From the NCBI RefSeq assembly GCF_002262885.1, contig NZ_NKYF01000002.1, positions 496,001 through 560,000 of the forward strand: a stretch of DNA of 64,000 nucleotides. Reading direction: 5' to 3'. The notes under the pieces were generated by a model. It was not told where the DNA came from and did not search any database. It saw only the letters and a program-made list of their open reading frames with translations. A program made the position numbers and the translations under genes. This DNA comes from Pseudonocardia sp. MH-G8 (GTDB lineage Bacteria > Actinomycetota > Actinomycetes > Mycobacteriales > Pseudonocardiaceae). Shown here in pieces: positions 24,374 to 37,482 of the stretch. The number at the start of each line of letters is the position of its first letter. Positions within the stretch are counted from its first letter, which is position 1.

Positions 24374-25845
24374 GTACCCCGGCACCGCCGCTCGGTTCGG
24401 TCGTGCGCGTCCTGCTGCGGCGCACCATCGAGGCCTACCAGGACAGCCCGCAGGCGGTCGGCTGGCTGCAGCACAACCTGCAGCGCTTCGAGGAGCCGCT
24501 GCGCGTCGCGATCGCCGGCAAGGTCAAGGCCGGCAAGTCCACGCTGCTCAACGCGCTCGTCGGCGAGGAGATCGCGCCCACCGACGCGGGCGAGTGCACC
24601 CGCGTGGTCACGTGGTACATCGACGCGCAGATCCCCAAGGTCACGATGTTCCCGCGCGCCGCGCCACCACAGCAGCTCACGATCAACCGGGCGGGCGGCG
24701 GGCTGTCGTTCGACCTGCGCGGCACGCCCGTGGAGGAGCTCGAGAAGCTCGAGGTCCAGTGGCCGTCGCAGAACCTGCGGGCCCAGACGCTGATCGACAC
24801 GCCCGGGATCGCGTCCCTGTCGGCCGACACCTCGGCGCGAGCAGGCGCGTTCCTCGCTCCCGAGGACGCGCCCACCCAGGCCGATGCCGTCGTCTACCTG
24901 ATGCGGCACCTGCACGCCACCGACGTCCGCTTCCTCGAGTCGTTCTTCGACCAGGGCGTGGCGCGGGCCACCCCGATCAACACGATCGGCGTGCTGTCGC
25001 GCGCCGACGAGATCGGCGTCGGCCGGCTCGACGCGCTGACCTCGGCACGCCGGATCGCGCGGCGCTACCGGGCGGACGACAAGATCCGCGGTCTGTGCCA
25101 GACGGTCGTGCCGGTGGCGGGTCTGCTCGCGCAGACGGGCCGCACGATGCGCCAGCACGAGTTCACGGCGCTCACCGCGCTCGCCGCCCTGCCGCGCTCC
25201 GACATCGAGTCGATGTTGCTGTCCGCGGACCGTTTCTCCCGCACCGAACTCGACACTCCTGACGCCGAGACGCGCGCCAAGCTCATGGAGAGGTTCGGGC
25301 TGTTCGGGGTGCGGCTGAGCACCACGCTCATCCGCCAGGGCATGACCGACCCGAACACGATCGCGTCCGAGCTCGTCAAGCGCAGCGGGCTCGACGAGCT
25401 GCGCAGCGTGCTCGTCACCCAGTTCGCCGAGCGCCGGGACCTGCTCAAGGCGCGCTCGGCACTGCTGGCCGTCGACCTGGTGCTGTCCCGCGAGCCGCGC
25501 CCGTCCGCCGCGCCGTTGCAGGCCGAGCTGGAGCGCATCCTCGCCGGCGCCCACGAGTTCGCGGAGCTGAGGCTGCTCTCCACCCTGCGGGCGGGCGCCG
25601 TCAAGCTCCCGAAGGAGGCGGTGCAGGAGGCCGAGCGGCTGCTCGGCGGCGACGGAGGGGCGCCCGCGGCCCGGCTGGGCCTGGAGCCCGACGCGGGGCC
25701 GCAGGAGCTGTGGGACGCCGCGATCGACGCGGCCGGCCGCTGGCAGCGGCGCGCCGAGAGCCCGATGTCCAGCCGCGCGGTGTCCGACGTGGCCCGGCTG
25801 GTGGTCCGCAGCTGCGAGGGAGTGCTGGCGAGCCTGCCCCGCTGA
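24370..25845 (+). CDS. iniC: Dynamin-like GTPase IniC
   Basis: The 491-residue protein has P-loop GKVKAGKS, G3 DTPG and a degenerate G4 (SRADE). Helical stalk segments follow but there is no hydrophobic paddle, as in mycobacterial IniC (about 490 residues). Its ATG overlaps the iniA stop in ATGA, so the two are translationally coupled. Paired dynamin-like proteins, one with and one without a membrane paddle, often work as hetero-oligomers. It likely forms a complex with IniA at the cytoplasmic membrane. The following gene is convergent and ends 10 bases away. Confidence 0.92.
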   Translation: MSTPAPPLGSVVRVLLRRTIEAYQDSPQAVGWLQHNLQRFEEPLRVAIAGKVKAGKSTLLNALVGEEIAPTDAGECTRVVTWYIDAQIPKVTMFPRAAPPQQLTINRAGGGLSFDLRGTPVEELEKLEVQWPSQNLRAQTLIDTPGIASLSADTSARAGAFLAPEDAPTQADAVVYLMRHLHATDVRFLESFFDQGVARATPINTIGVLSRADEIGVGRLDALTSARRIARRYRADDKIRGLCQTVVPVAGLLAQTGRTMRQHEFTALTALAALPRSDIESMLLSADRFSRTELDTPDAETRAKLMERFGLFGVRLSTTLIRQGMTDPNTIASELVKRSGLDELRSVLVTQFAERRDLLKARSALLAVDLVLSREPRPSAAPLQAELERILAGAHEFAELRLLSTLRAGAVKLPKEAVQEAERLLGGDGGAPAARLGLEPDAGPQELWDAAIDAAGRWQRRAESPMSSRAVSDVARLVVRSCEGVLASLPR

Positions 25846-25854
25846 CCCCGCCCG

Positions 25855-28515
25855 CTAGTCCGTGCCGGGGCCGACGATCTGGCGCAGGTGGGCGAACAGC
25901 TCGCCGCGGCTGCCCGAGCCGAGGCGCTGGCGCATCCGGGCCACGTGGTGCTCCACGGTCTTCGCCGAGATGAACAGCCGCTCGCCGATCTGCTTGTAGG
26001 TCAGGCCCTCGAGGACGAGCCCGGCCACCTCCCGCTCGCGCTCGCTGAGGGGACCGTCTCCTTCCGGGGCGGTGTCCGGCGTCTCGGGCTCTGCCGCGGG
26101 GGTGACCGGGATGCCGCCCGGGGCGGTGGCGATTGCGGCATCCGCGTCGACCGCCACGGCGCGCACTGCCGGGCCGCTGCTCTGCAGGGCGCGGGCGCAG
26201 CCGAGCAGGGCGGTCATCGCCTTGCGGTCGCGGGTCCGGATCGCGGCCTGGCCGGCGAGCTTCCCGCCCTCCCACGCCATCCCGACGGCGTGCAGGCCAC
26301 GCGCCGCCGCCTCCACCCCGGCGGCGTCGACCTCGGAGTCGAGCATGCCCACCCAGTGCGGTGCGGCAGCGGCCATCGCCGCCGCGTACCGGCTGGCGCC
26401 CGCCGCCGTCTCCAGCGCTGCCGCGTGCCGCTGCGCGGCCTCCCGGCTCTCCGAGAGGATCGCCGCCTGCAGCCCCGCCCAGTGCAGCGGGGCCGCCCAC
26501 AGCGCCGGATCACCGAGCCGGGCGAGCAGCTCGGCCGCCTCGTCCAGGTGCGGACGCACCCAGCTCGCCTCCCGTAGCCGGGTGGCGGCCATCCAGAGCT
26601 CCCCGAGCTGCTGCAGCACGAACAGGTCGACGGGGTGGCGGACGATCGCCTCGCGCGCGCGGCCCCAGGCCGTCATCAGTACCGCGAGGTCACCGGCCCG
26701 GCGGGCGAGCGCGACGTCGAGAGCTGCGGCCAGCAGCTCGTCGCGGGGCTCGAGCCGGGCGCCCGGCGGGGATGCGGCGGCCAGGGCCGAGCGCGCCGCC
26801 GGCGTCGCCCCCCGGAACAGCGCGATCCAGCCGAGCAGCAGCCGGTGGCGGGTGACCGCTCCGCGCCCGCCCAGCCGCACCCGCAGCGCGCGCTCCAGCA
26901 CCGACTGGGCGACGTCGAGCTCCCCGCAGTGCACGGCGACGAGCGCGGCGAGAGCAGCGGGGGTGTCCGGCAGGAGCGCAGCCCGCTGCGAGGACTCCAG
27001 CAACGACGCCGCGCGCGTCAGCTGCGACAGCGCGGCCGTCGGCGATCCGGCGACCGAGTCGTAGACGCCGTGGGCCATGAGCTCCTCGGCACCGGCGAGC
27101 AAGGTCGGCGGGCGGGGCGGGGCACCGGCGGCGGACGGGGGAGCGTGCAGCACCTTGCGGGCCTCGTCGAGAGCGCCGGTGCCGATCAACGCGGGCACGG
27201 CCAGCACGGCCGCGCTGCCCAACTCCGGCCCCAGCGCGGTGCCCATCCAGCGGTACAGCTCCGCGCTGCGCGCGAGCATGCCGCGGTGCGCGAGCACGGC
27301 AGCCGCCACCGTGCCGGCCCGTACGGCCTCCCCGGGCGGCACCTGCTCGGGAGCCGACAGCACCTGGTCGGCCTGGGTGAGGGCCAGCTCGAGGTCCCCC
27401 GTGAGCACCGCGGCCTCGGCCCGCTGCGCGGCCAGCCCGAGCGCGGAGCCGCCGGCGCGCACCGCCGCGTCGAGCAGCTCACCCGCCGAGGACGACCCGA
27501 TGCGCAGCGCTTCCCCGGCCGCGGTGGTGAAGACCTCGGCGATCCGCGCGCCGCTGGCTCCGGTGCCGAGCAGGCCGCGTGCGGCGGTGAGCACGCTGCC
27601 GCCCCGGTTCAACTCGATCTCGGCCAGCGCGCGCCGCAACTCCACCCGCGACGCCTGCGGGGTGCGCGCCAGCACCGCGGCCGACACGAGCGGGATCGCC
27701 CCGCCCTCGGTCGTGAGCACACCGGCCGCCCGGGCGGCCTCCAACTGCTCGTCGAGCCGCGCCGCGCCGTCGTCGGCGAGCCCGAGCAGCGGCACCAGGA
27801 CCTCGGCCTCCAGCGGAGCGCCGAGCGCGCGGGCCAGCAGCAGCCCGCAGACGTCGTCACCCAGTCCGTGCAGGACGTAGCCGAGCTGCACCAGCAGACC
27901 CGCGGGCGGCCGGTCGGGCAGCGGAACCGAGCGCCGGTCCGGCCCCGCCTCCTCCACGAGGGCGGCGAGCAGGCGGTCGACGAGGCCGGGCACGCCTGCG
28001 GTGCGCTCGAGCACGTGGTCGACCAGCTCGACGGGCGGGTGCTCGGCGCCGAGGTGCAGCGTGGCCCGGGCGGCGACGCCGGTGCGGTCAAGGGCACCCA
28101 GCACCACCGGTGGGCGGGCCGCGGCGAGCGCCGCTCCGAGCGCGGCGGTGCCGGTGGGGCGCGGCCACGGGCGGTGAGCGACCACGAGGTGCCCGCCGGG
28201 TGCCGCAGCCAGCGCGGCGAGGTGCTCCAGCTCGTCCGGCCCGAGCAGGTGGGCGTCGTCGAGCAGCAGCACGTCGTCGGCACCGAGCGCGACCGACCCG
28301 GGCAGATCGCGGACGACGGTGGCCCCGGCGGCGGCGAAGGCCGCGGCGAGCGCGTCGAGCAGCACGGACTTGCCGTGACCACCAGGGCCGATCAGGTCGA
28401 CGCGACGTACCGCTGCCGAACGCGCGGCTGCCTCGTGCACGAGGCGCCGCGCCACGGGCGAACCCGCGAGCAGCCTCTCCGGCGTTCTGGGCGCCGGCTG
28501 GGTTCGCGTCGACAC
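25855..28515 (-). CDS. MalT-type LuxR regulator, IniR-like
   Basis: The 886-residue protein has an N-terminal P-loop (IGPGGHGKSVLLDALA), a Walker B-like DVLLLDDAHLLGPDEL and a long helical, TPR-like mid-region (residues about 350-800). A C-terminal LuxR helix-turn-helix follows: PLSEREREVAGLVLEGLTYK, then ISAKTVEHHVARMRQRL. This is the STAND/MalT layout, in which ATP and a ligand release the DNA-binding domain. In mycobacteria a regulator of this type (IniR) is encoded next to iniBAC and activates it, so the same role is inferred here. The GTG at 28515 was chosen because upstream codons overlap the divergent gene's leader. Confidence 0.87.
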   Translation of the reverse strand: MSTRTQPAPRTPERLLAGSPVARRLVHEAAARSAAVRRVDLIGPGGHGKSVLLDALAAAFAAAGATVVRDLPGSVALGADDVLLLDDAHLLGPDELEHLAALAAAPGGHLVVAHRPWPRPTGTAALGAALAAARPPVVLGALDRTGVAARATLHLGAEHPPVELVDHVLERTAGVPGLVDRLLAALVEEAGPDRRSVPLPDRPPAGLLVQLGYVLHGLGDDVCGLLLARALGAPLEAEVLVPLLGLADDGAARLDEQLEAARAAGVLTTEGGAIPLVSAAVLARTPQASRVELRRALAEIELNRGGSVLTAARGLLGTGASGARIAEVFTTAAGEALRIGSSSAGELLDAAVRAGGSALGLAAQRAEAAVLTGDLELALTQADQVLSAPEQVPPGEAVRAGTVAAAVLAHRGMLARSAELYRWMGTALGPELGSAAVLAVPALIGTGALDEARKVLHAPPSAAGAPPRPPTLLAGAEELMAHGVYDSVAGSPTAALSQLTRAASLLESSQRAALLPDTPAALAALVAVHCGELDVAQSVLERALRVRLGGRGAVTRHRLLLGWIALFRGATPAARSALAAASPPGARLEPRDELLAAALDVALARRAGDLAVLMTAWGRAREAIVRHPVDLFVLQQLGELWMAATRLREASWVRPHLDEAAELLARLGDPALWAAPLHWAGLQAAILSESREAAQRHAAALETAAGASRYAAAMAAAAPHWVGMLDSEVDAAGVEAAARGLHAVGMAWEGGKLAGQAAIRTRDRKAMTALLGCARALQSSGPAVRAVAVDADAAIATAPGGIPVTPAAEPETPDTAPEGDGPLSEREREVAGLVLEGLTYKQIGERLFISAKTVEHHVARMRQRLGSGSRGELFAHLRQIVGPGTD

Positions 28516-28579
28516 TGCTCGCAGGGTACTCAGCGTGGTCCCCGTCTCAGCATCGGGCGGTTGCAGCACGTGCCCACCC

Positions 28580-28596
28580 CATCCCCCGAACGGGCG
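28580..28596. promoter_or_regulatory. iniB-type box upstream of the LuxR regulator
   Basis: CATCCCCCGAACGGGCG contains CCCGAACGGG (28585-28594), the same 10-mer as in the first iniB-like promoter. It lies 70 bases upstream of the regulator start and 50 bases before the divergent cytidylyltransferase. It may mediate autoregulation. Confidence 0.5.
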
Positions 28597-28643
28597 AGAT
28601 GGGACGATTCGGCCCCCCGAGGAGAGTGGCGGAGCGGAGGCGG

Positions 28644-29297
28644 ATGGACGCGGACGGACCCGTTTGGTGCATCGTGCTCGCCGGCGGAGCGGCACGCCGG
28701 TTCGGCGACCGGCCGAAGCAGTTCGAGCCGGTCGGCGGGGTGCGCATGGTCGACCGGACCGTCGCCGCCGCCCGCCGCACCTGCGACGGCGTCGCGCTCG
28801 TCCTGCCGTCCGGACACGGGTGGACGGGCGAGCCGGTCGACTCCTTCGCCGAGGGCGGCGACCACCAGTCGGAGTCGTTGCGCGCGGGGCTCGCCACGCT
28901 GCCTCCCGACGCCGCGGTCGTCGTGGTGGCCGACCCCGCCCACCCGCTCGCGTCCGACGCGCTGTTCCGATCGGTGATCGCGGCGGTGCGCGAGGGCGCG
29001 GACGGGGCGGTGCCGGTCGTCCCGATCCTGGAGGTCGTCCAGCGCGTGGCCGACGGCCGTGTCCACGAGACGCTGCCGAAGCACGACCTCGTGCTGACGC
29101 AGACCCCGCAGGCGTTCCGCGCCGGTGCGCTGCGTGCCGTGCACGCCGACCGGCCCCGTCCGGTGGAGAACTCCGGCCTGGTCGTGGAGCGCGGGTACGG
29201 GGTCGTCACCGTTGCCGGTGATGTCCGCAACGTCCATGTCACAACACGGGCAGAACTGGCGATAGCCGAGAGTCTGACGTTTCGTGAGATTTGCTGA
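28644..29297 (+). CDS. ispD: IspD/TarI-family cytidylyltransferase
   Basis: The 217-residue protein has the nucleotidyltransferase loop WCIVLAGGAARRFGDRPKQF, VVADPAHPLAS and the C-terminal LTQTPQAFRAGALR motif of IspD proteins. IspD makes CDP-methylerythritol in the MEP isoprenoid pathway. TarI-type relatives make CDP-ribitol and share these motifs. No ispF is adjacent; the next gene is a glucose-1-phosphate cytidylyltransferase. A CDP-polyol role in cell-surface glycan synthesis is therefore as plausible as isoprenoid synthesis. GCGGAGG precedes the ATG. Confidence 0.72.
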   Translation: MDADGPVWCIVLAGGAARRFGDRPKQFEPVGGVRMVDRTVAAARRTCDGVALVLPSGHGWTGEPVDSFAEGGDHQSESLRAGLATLPPDAAVVVVADPAHPLASDALFRSVIAAVREGADGAVPVVPILEVVQRVADGRVHETLPKHDLVLTQTPQAFRAGALRAVHADRPRPVENSGLVVERGYGVVTVAGDVRNVHVTTRAELAIAESLTFREIC

Positions 29298-29362
29298 CCG
29301 GACCAGCACTGCACTACGACATGCGCAAGCAATCCCGATACAGCGGAGGGACACGCTACCCA

Positions 29363-30178
29363 ATGGACTACGACACCCCGGTGGTCATCCTCTGCGGAGG
29401 ACAGGGCACGCGGATCCGCGAGGTCAGCGAGCGACTGCCGAAGGCGATGGTGGACATCGGCGGACGGCCGATCCTCTGGCACATCATGAAGCTGTACAGC
29501 CACTTCGGTTACCGCCGCTTCATCCTCTGCCTCGGGTACAAGGGCTGGGAGATCAAGCAGTTCTTCCTGGACTACCGGTCCCACATGTCCGATTTCACCC
29601 TTTCTCTCTCCGAGGGTGATCACCAGCCGCAGTTCCGCAACGGCGTGGCCGACGAGAACTGGGAGATCACCTTCGCCGAGACCGGGCTCGAGGCGGGCAC
29701 CGGCGCGCGGTTGCGTCGCATCCGCGACTACATCGACACCCCGCAGTTCATGATGACCTACGGCGACGGCGTGAGCGCCGTCGACATCGCCCACCTCGCG
29801 AAGGCCCACGCGGACGGCGGCCGCATCGGCACCGTCACCGGCGTGCACCCGACGTCGAAGTTCGGCGAGATGCAGGTCGACGGCAACGTCGTGGCCGAGT
29901 TCAACGAGAAGCCGACGCAGGTCACCGGCTGGGTGAGCGGCGGGTACTTCGTCTTCGAGAAGACGTTCCTCGACGACTACCTCGACGACGACGAGGACCT
30001 GTTCCTCGAGGCCGAGCCCTTGCAGCAGCTGGCCCGCGACAAGCAGCTCACCGTGAACAAGCACGAGGGCTTCTGGGCCGCGATGGACACCTACAAGGAC
30101 TACCAGGCACTCAACGGGCTCTGGGCCGCAGGCGACGCCCCTTGGAAGCTGTGGGAGAACGAGCGCGCCACCTGGTGA
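29363..30178 (+). CDS. rfbF: Glucose-1-phosphate cytidylyltransferase
   Basis: The 271-residue protein has the RfbF signature VVILCGGQGTRIREVSERLPKAMVDIGGRPILWH and YGDGVSAVDI (metal-binding Asp). It also has the C-terminal EGFWAAMDTYKDYQALNGLW. It makes CDP-glucose from CTP and glucose-1-phosphate, the first step toward CDP-linked dideoxysugars. The start is ATG 29363, with a GGAGGG rather far upstream; an in-frame ATG at 29321 is possible. It lies 65 bases after the IspD-like gene, so the two are probably cotranscribed. No CDP-glucose dehydratase lies in this window. Confidence 0.9.
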   Translation: MDYDTPVVILCGGQGTRIREVSERLPKAMVDIGGRPILWHIMKLYSHFGYRRFILCLGYKGWEIKQFFLDYRSHMSDFTLSLSEGDHQPQFRNGVADENWEITFAETGLEAGTGARLRRIRDYIDTPQFMMTYGDGVSAVDIAHLAKAHADGGRIGTVTGVHPTSKFGEMQVDGNVVAEFNEKPTQVTGWVSGGYFVFEKTFLDDYLDDDEDLFLEAEPLQQLARDKQLTVNKHEGFWAAMDTYKDYQALNGLWAAGDAPWKLWENERATW

Positions 30179-30201
30179 CGCCGGCGCGACACACGCACAC
30201 C

Positions 30202-30253
30202 CAGGCCCCGACTCGCGGGGGTACGGCGCGCATCCCCCGCGAGTCGGGGCCTG
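30202..30253. terminator. 20-bp perfect stem between convergent genes
   Basis: Bases 30202-30221 pair perfectly with 30234-30253 around a 12-base loop. A smaller stem GACCCCG/CGGGGTC follows, and GAGTCGGGG recurs in both. It can terminate transcription in both directions, from rfbF and from the amidase gene. Confidence 0.85.
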
Positions 30254-30310
30254 AGGCGCGCGAGTCGCGCCACGAGACCCCGGGAGTCGGGGTCGTGAGG
30301 TAGCGGGTCG

Positions 30311-31327
30311 TCAGGCGCGCCTGGCGGCGGCGTCGAGCAGGCGCAGCCAGTCGTCGACGCCGGAGATCGAGGACGCCCGCACCGCCGGTGCCGGGGTGAG
30401 CGCCCGGATCGCGCGCTCGACCTCGGCCGGATCGCCGTCGGCCGTCACCAGCAGCGGCCACGACTCACCGCCGAGCACGCCGTTGACCTCCTCCGTGCGG
30501 TGCGCGGTCTGGAACAGCCGGACGGCGTCGAGGGTCCGATCGTCGAAGCGGCCGTCGGCCTGCACCGCAGGCAGGCCTGCGGCCCGCAGCAGGTGCTGGG
30601 CCGCCTGCACAGGAGCCCCGCGGTCGTCCTTGCGCAGCAGCGGCCAGGACGCCCGGCGGGCCGCCTTCCCGGACAGGCGCTCGCCGAGCAGCCCGGCCAC
30701 CTCGCCGCGCAGCGCCGGCAGCATCCCGTATAGGGCGTCTCCAGGGCAGGCGGTGTCCTTGAAGTCGCGGTGCCCGACGATCTCCGCCGGTCCGATCCCG
30801 TACTGCTCGCAGATGTAGGCGCACGTCGTGCGCAGGCTCTCCCACAGCGCGTCGGGAGGTTCCTCGGCGCTGTAGGTGCCCTCGTTCTCGATGCCGACCG
30901 CGACGACGTTCTGCCCGGTGCAGTGCGCCCCCTCCACCTGCCGGCGGCCGCCGCGCAGGACCTCGAGGCTGCGGTGCCTGCCCTCCAGGACGAAGCCGCC
31001 ACGGCTGATCGTGAAGTTCTGCCCGGTGTCGATCCACCCGCGCCGGTCCATGTGGAAGCCCTGGATCAGCCGCGCGACGTTGTCGGCGGCGCCCCGGCTG
31101 ACGTCCTCGACGTTCGCCGTGGCGGTGTGGTGCACGATGATCCGGATCGGCCGCTGGTTCCACACCGGGATGACATCGCGGTTCGGCCGGGCGCCCCACT
31201 CGTCGCACCCGATGATCGTGGGGCTCTCCGCGGCCCGCGCCCGGGCAGGCCGCGCGAGGCCGCCGAAGGCGCCCGCGAGGACGAGACCTCCGACGATGAC
31301 GCTGCGACGGGGCAGATCAGGAGCCAT
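30311..31327 (-). CDS. Tat-exported N-acetylmuramoyl-L-alanine amidase (PGRP-like)
   Basis: The 338-residue protein starts with a twin-arginine signal (LPRRSVIVGGLVLAGAFGG, cleavage near ARA). An Amidase_2/PGRP domain follows with zinc-ligand positions in IIVHHTATAN and GHRDFKDTACPG, and VAVGIENEG. After residue 215 a peptidoglycan-binding-like domain reads VQAAQHLLRAAGL and then DDRTLDAVRLFQ. It likely cleaves the stem peptide from muramic acid outside the cell, in wall turnover. GGGAGGACGGC precedes the ATG at 31327. It is divergent from the acyl-CoA dehydrogenase. Confidence 0.88.
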   Translation of the reverse strand: MAPDLPRRSVIVGGLVLAGAFGGLARPARARAAESPTIIGCDEWGARPNRDVIPVWNQRPIRIIVHHTATANVEDVSRGAADNVARLIQGFHMDRRGWIDTGQNFTISRGGFVLEGRHRSLEVLRGGRRQVEGAHCTGQNVVAVGIENEGTYSAEEPPDALWESLRTTCAYICEQYGIGPAEIVGHRDFKDTACPGDALYGMLPALRGEVAGLLGERLSGKAARRASWPLLRKDDRGAPVQAAQHLLRAAGLPAVQADGRFDDRTLDAVRLFQTAHRTEEVNGVLGGESWPLLVTADGDPAEVERAIRALTPAPAVRASSISGVDDWLRLLDAAARRA

Positions 31328-31484
31328 GCCGTCCTCCCGTCGGTGCCCTCTCGGCGCGTGCACATCGGATGACTGTCGATCTCCGCACGATGCGTGACGG
31401 ACCGGCCACGCACAACGGGTGCTCCTCGAAGGTGTGATCGCCCGGTCGGGCGCGCGGGGCGGTGCGCGCCCGCCCTTGTCGCGG

Positions 31485-31522
31485 TTACCGATGGGTAATA
31501 TGCTGGGGTTACCGACGGGTAG
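31485..31522. promoter_or_regulatory. Tandem operator-like palindromes upstream of fadE
   Basis: TTACCGATGGGTAA (31485-31498) is an inverted repeat TTACC-N4-GGTAA. A second copy TTACCGACGGGTAG (31509-31522) lies 24 bp on, on the same helix face. The downstream copy ends 19 bases before the start codon. A TetR- or MarR-type repressor is likely; no candidate is adjacent. Confidence 0.6.
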
Positions 31523-31541
31523 GCGATGGGGAGCGAGTCAG

Positions 31542-33374
31542 ATGGGCCACTTCAGGAGCAACCTGCGGGACCTCGAGTTCAACCTCTTCGAGGTGTTCCG
31601 GGTGCAGGACCGGTTGGGCAGCACGCCCTACGACGCGATCGACACCGACACCGTGCGCGGAGTGCTCACCGAGCTGAACGCGCTGGCCACCGGCCCGCTG
31701 GCCGAGTCGTTCGTCGACGCCGACCGCAACCCGCCGGTGTTCGACCCGGCCACGCACTCCGTCACGCTGCCGCAGTCGCTCAAGGACAGCTACCGAGCGC
31801 TCTGGGACGGCGAGTGGTGGCGGCTGAGCCTGCCGGCCGAGCTCGGCGGCTACGGCATCCCGTCCACCGTCCAATGGGCGGCCTCCGAGCTGATCCTCGG
31901 CTCGAATCCCGCCGCCTTCATGTACATGGCCGGACCGAACTTCGCCTCCGTGGTGCACCGCAACGGCACGGAGCAGCAGAAGCGCTGGGCCGAGCTCATG
32001 ATCGAGCGCGGGTGGGGAGCCACCATGGTGCTCACCGAGCCCGACGCGGGCTCGGACGTGGGCGCGGGGCGCACGAAGGCCGTGCAGGAGCCGGACGGCA
32101 CCTGGCACATCGAGGGCGTCAAGCGCTTCATCACCTCGGCCGAGCACGACCTCAGCGAGAACATCATGCACCTCGTGCTGGCCCGCCCGGAGGGCGCCAG
32201 GACCGGCACCAAGGGCCTGTCGCTGTTCCTCGTGCCGAAGTTCCACTTCGACCCGGAGACCGGCGAGCCGGGCGAGCGCAACGGCGCCTTCGTCACGAAC
32301 GTCGAGCACAAGATGGGCCTCAAGGGCTCCACGACGTGCGAGCTCACCTTCGGCCAGCACGGCACACCCGCCGTGGGCTGGCTCCTCGGCGAGGTGCACA
32401 ACGGCATCGCCCAGATGTTCCAGGTGATCGAGTACGCCCGGATGATGGTGGGCACCAAGGCCATCGGCACGCTCTCGGCCGGGTACCTGGCCGCGCTGGA
32501 GTACGCCAAGGAGCGGGTGCAGGGCGCCGACCTCACCCGGCAGCTCGACAAGACGGCCCCGCGCGTGACGATCACGCACCACCCGGACGTCCGGCGCATC
32601 CTGATGCTGCAGAAGGCCTACGCCGAGGGCCTGCGCGCCTTGTACACCTACACGGCCACCTTCCAGGAGCAGATCGCCACGGGCGAGGCCACCGGCGCCG
32701 ACACCACGCTCGCGTCGCGCGTGAACGACCTGCTGCTGCCCATCGTCAAGGGCGTGGGGTCCGAGCGCGCCAGCGAGCAGCTCCTGCTGTCCCTGCAGAC
32801 GCTCGGCGGGTCGGGGTACCTGCAGGACTACCCGATCGAGCAGTACATCCGGGACGCGAAGATCGATTCCCTCTACGAGGGCACCACGGCGATCCAGTCG
32901 CTCGACCTGCTGTTCCGCAAGATCGTGCGCGACAACGGTCAGGCGCTGGGCCACGTGGCCGGCGAGATCCAGGCCTTCCTCGACGCGGAGGCGGGCAACG
33001 GGCGCCTCAAGGAGGAGCGCGCCCTGCTCGCCACGGCGCTCACCGACGTCCAGGGGATGCTCGGCACGCTCACCGGCTTCCTGATGGCCTCGGGCGAGGA
33101 CCCCACGAGCCTGTACAAGGTCGGGCAGAACAGCGTCCGGCTGCTGATGGCGCTGGGCGACGTGCTGATCGGCTGGCTGCTCCTGCGTCAGGCCGAGGTG
33201 GCGCTCACGGCGCTGGGCGGGGAGCCGTCGGACCGGGACAAGGCGTTCTACGAGGGCAAGGTGGGCGCCGCCCGGTTCTTCGCGAAGACGGTGCTGCCCC
33301 AGCTGAGCGCGCAGCGCGCGATCCTGGAGAGCACCGACAACAGCCTGATGGAGCTGCCCGAGGCGGCCTTCTAG
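31542..33374 (+). CDS. Acyl-CoA dehydrogenase, FadE5-like
   Basis: The 610-residue protein is longer than classic acyl-CoA dehydrogenases and matches the FadE5 type. It has an extra N-terminal segment ([19 protein letters not shown]) and the FAD-binding motif [16 protein letters not shown]. The flavin/substrate region is [11 protein letters not shown], and the catalytic-base region is [23 protein letters not shown]-terminal extension completes it. It oxidises saturated acyl-CoA to enoyl-CoA in beta-oxidation, with broad chain length in mycobacterial FadE5. The ATG at 31542 follows GGGAGCGAG. It stands alone with two palindromes in its promoter. Confidence 0.92.
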   Translation: MGHFRSNLRDLEFNLFEVFRVQDRLGSTPYDAIDTDTVRGVLTELNALATGPLAESFVDADRNPPVFDPATHSVTLPQSLKDSYRALWDGEWWRLSLPAELGGYGIPSTVQWAASELILGSNPAAFMYMAGPNFASVVHRNGTEQQKRWAELMIERGWGATMVLTEPDAGSDVGAGRTKAVQEPDGTWHIEGVKRFITSAEHDLSENIMHLVLARPEGARTGTKGLSLFLVPKFHFDPETGEPGERNGAFVTNVEHKMGLKGSTTCELTFGQHGTPAVGWLLGEVHNGIAQMFQVIEYARMMVGTKAIGTLSAGYLAALEYAKERVQGADLTRQLDKTAPRVTITHHPDVRRILMLQKAYAEGLRALYTYTATFQEQIATGEATGADTTLASRVNDLLLPIVKGVGSERASEQLLLSLQTLGGSGYLQDYPIEQYIRDAKIDSLYEGTTAIQSLDLLFRKIVRDNGQALGHVAGEIQAFLDAEAGNGRLKEERALLATALTDVQGMLGTLTGFLMASGEDPTSLYKVGQNSVRLLMALGDVLIGWLLLRQAEVALTALGGEPSDRDKAFYEGKVGAARFFAKTVLPQLSAQRAILESTDNSLMELPEAAF

Positions 33375-33384
33375 CCCTCACCCC

Positions 33385-33430
33385 GGGTTGCCACTTCACG
33401 CAGTGCAGGTCTTGCGTGGAGTGGCCACCC
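33385..33430. terminator. Terminator of the acyl-CoA dehydrogenase gene
   Basis: GGGTTGCCACTTCACGCA (33385-33402) pairs with TGCGTGGAGTGGCCACCC (33413-33430) with few mismatches, just after the stop codon. Confidence 0.7.
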
Positions 33431-33485
33431 GAGTCTGTGAAGTGCGTCATACCGGCGTGGGTTGCTGTGGTGGCGACTGCCTAAT

Positions 33486-33551
33486 GTGAGCGCTCACGAA
33501 GCGCGCTCGTCGTGGGTGCGCCACGTTGCGCGCAGCACTGTGAGCGTTCAC
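33486..33551. promoter_or_regulatory. Two LacI-type operators
   Basis: GTGAGCGCTCAC (33486-33497) is a perfect palindrome and GTGAGCGTTCAC (33540-33551) is a near copy, with centres 54 bp apart. Both have the central CG of LacI-family sites. The second lies five bases before the regulator start, where bound repressor could block expression of the whole lacI-lacZ unit. Confidence 0.75.
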
Positions 33552-33555
33552 GGGG

Positions 33556-37475
<3,920 letters not shown>

Positions 37476-37482
37476 TCGCCTG

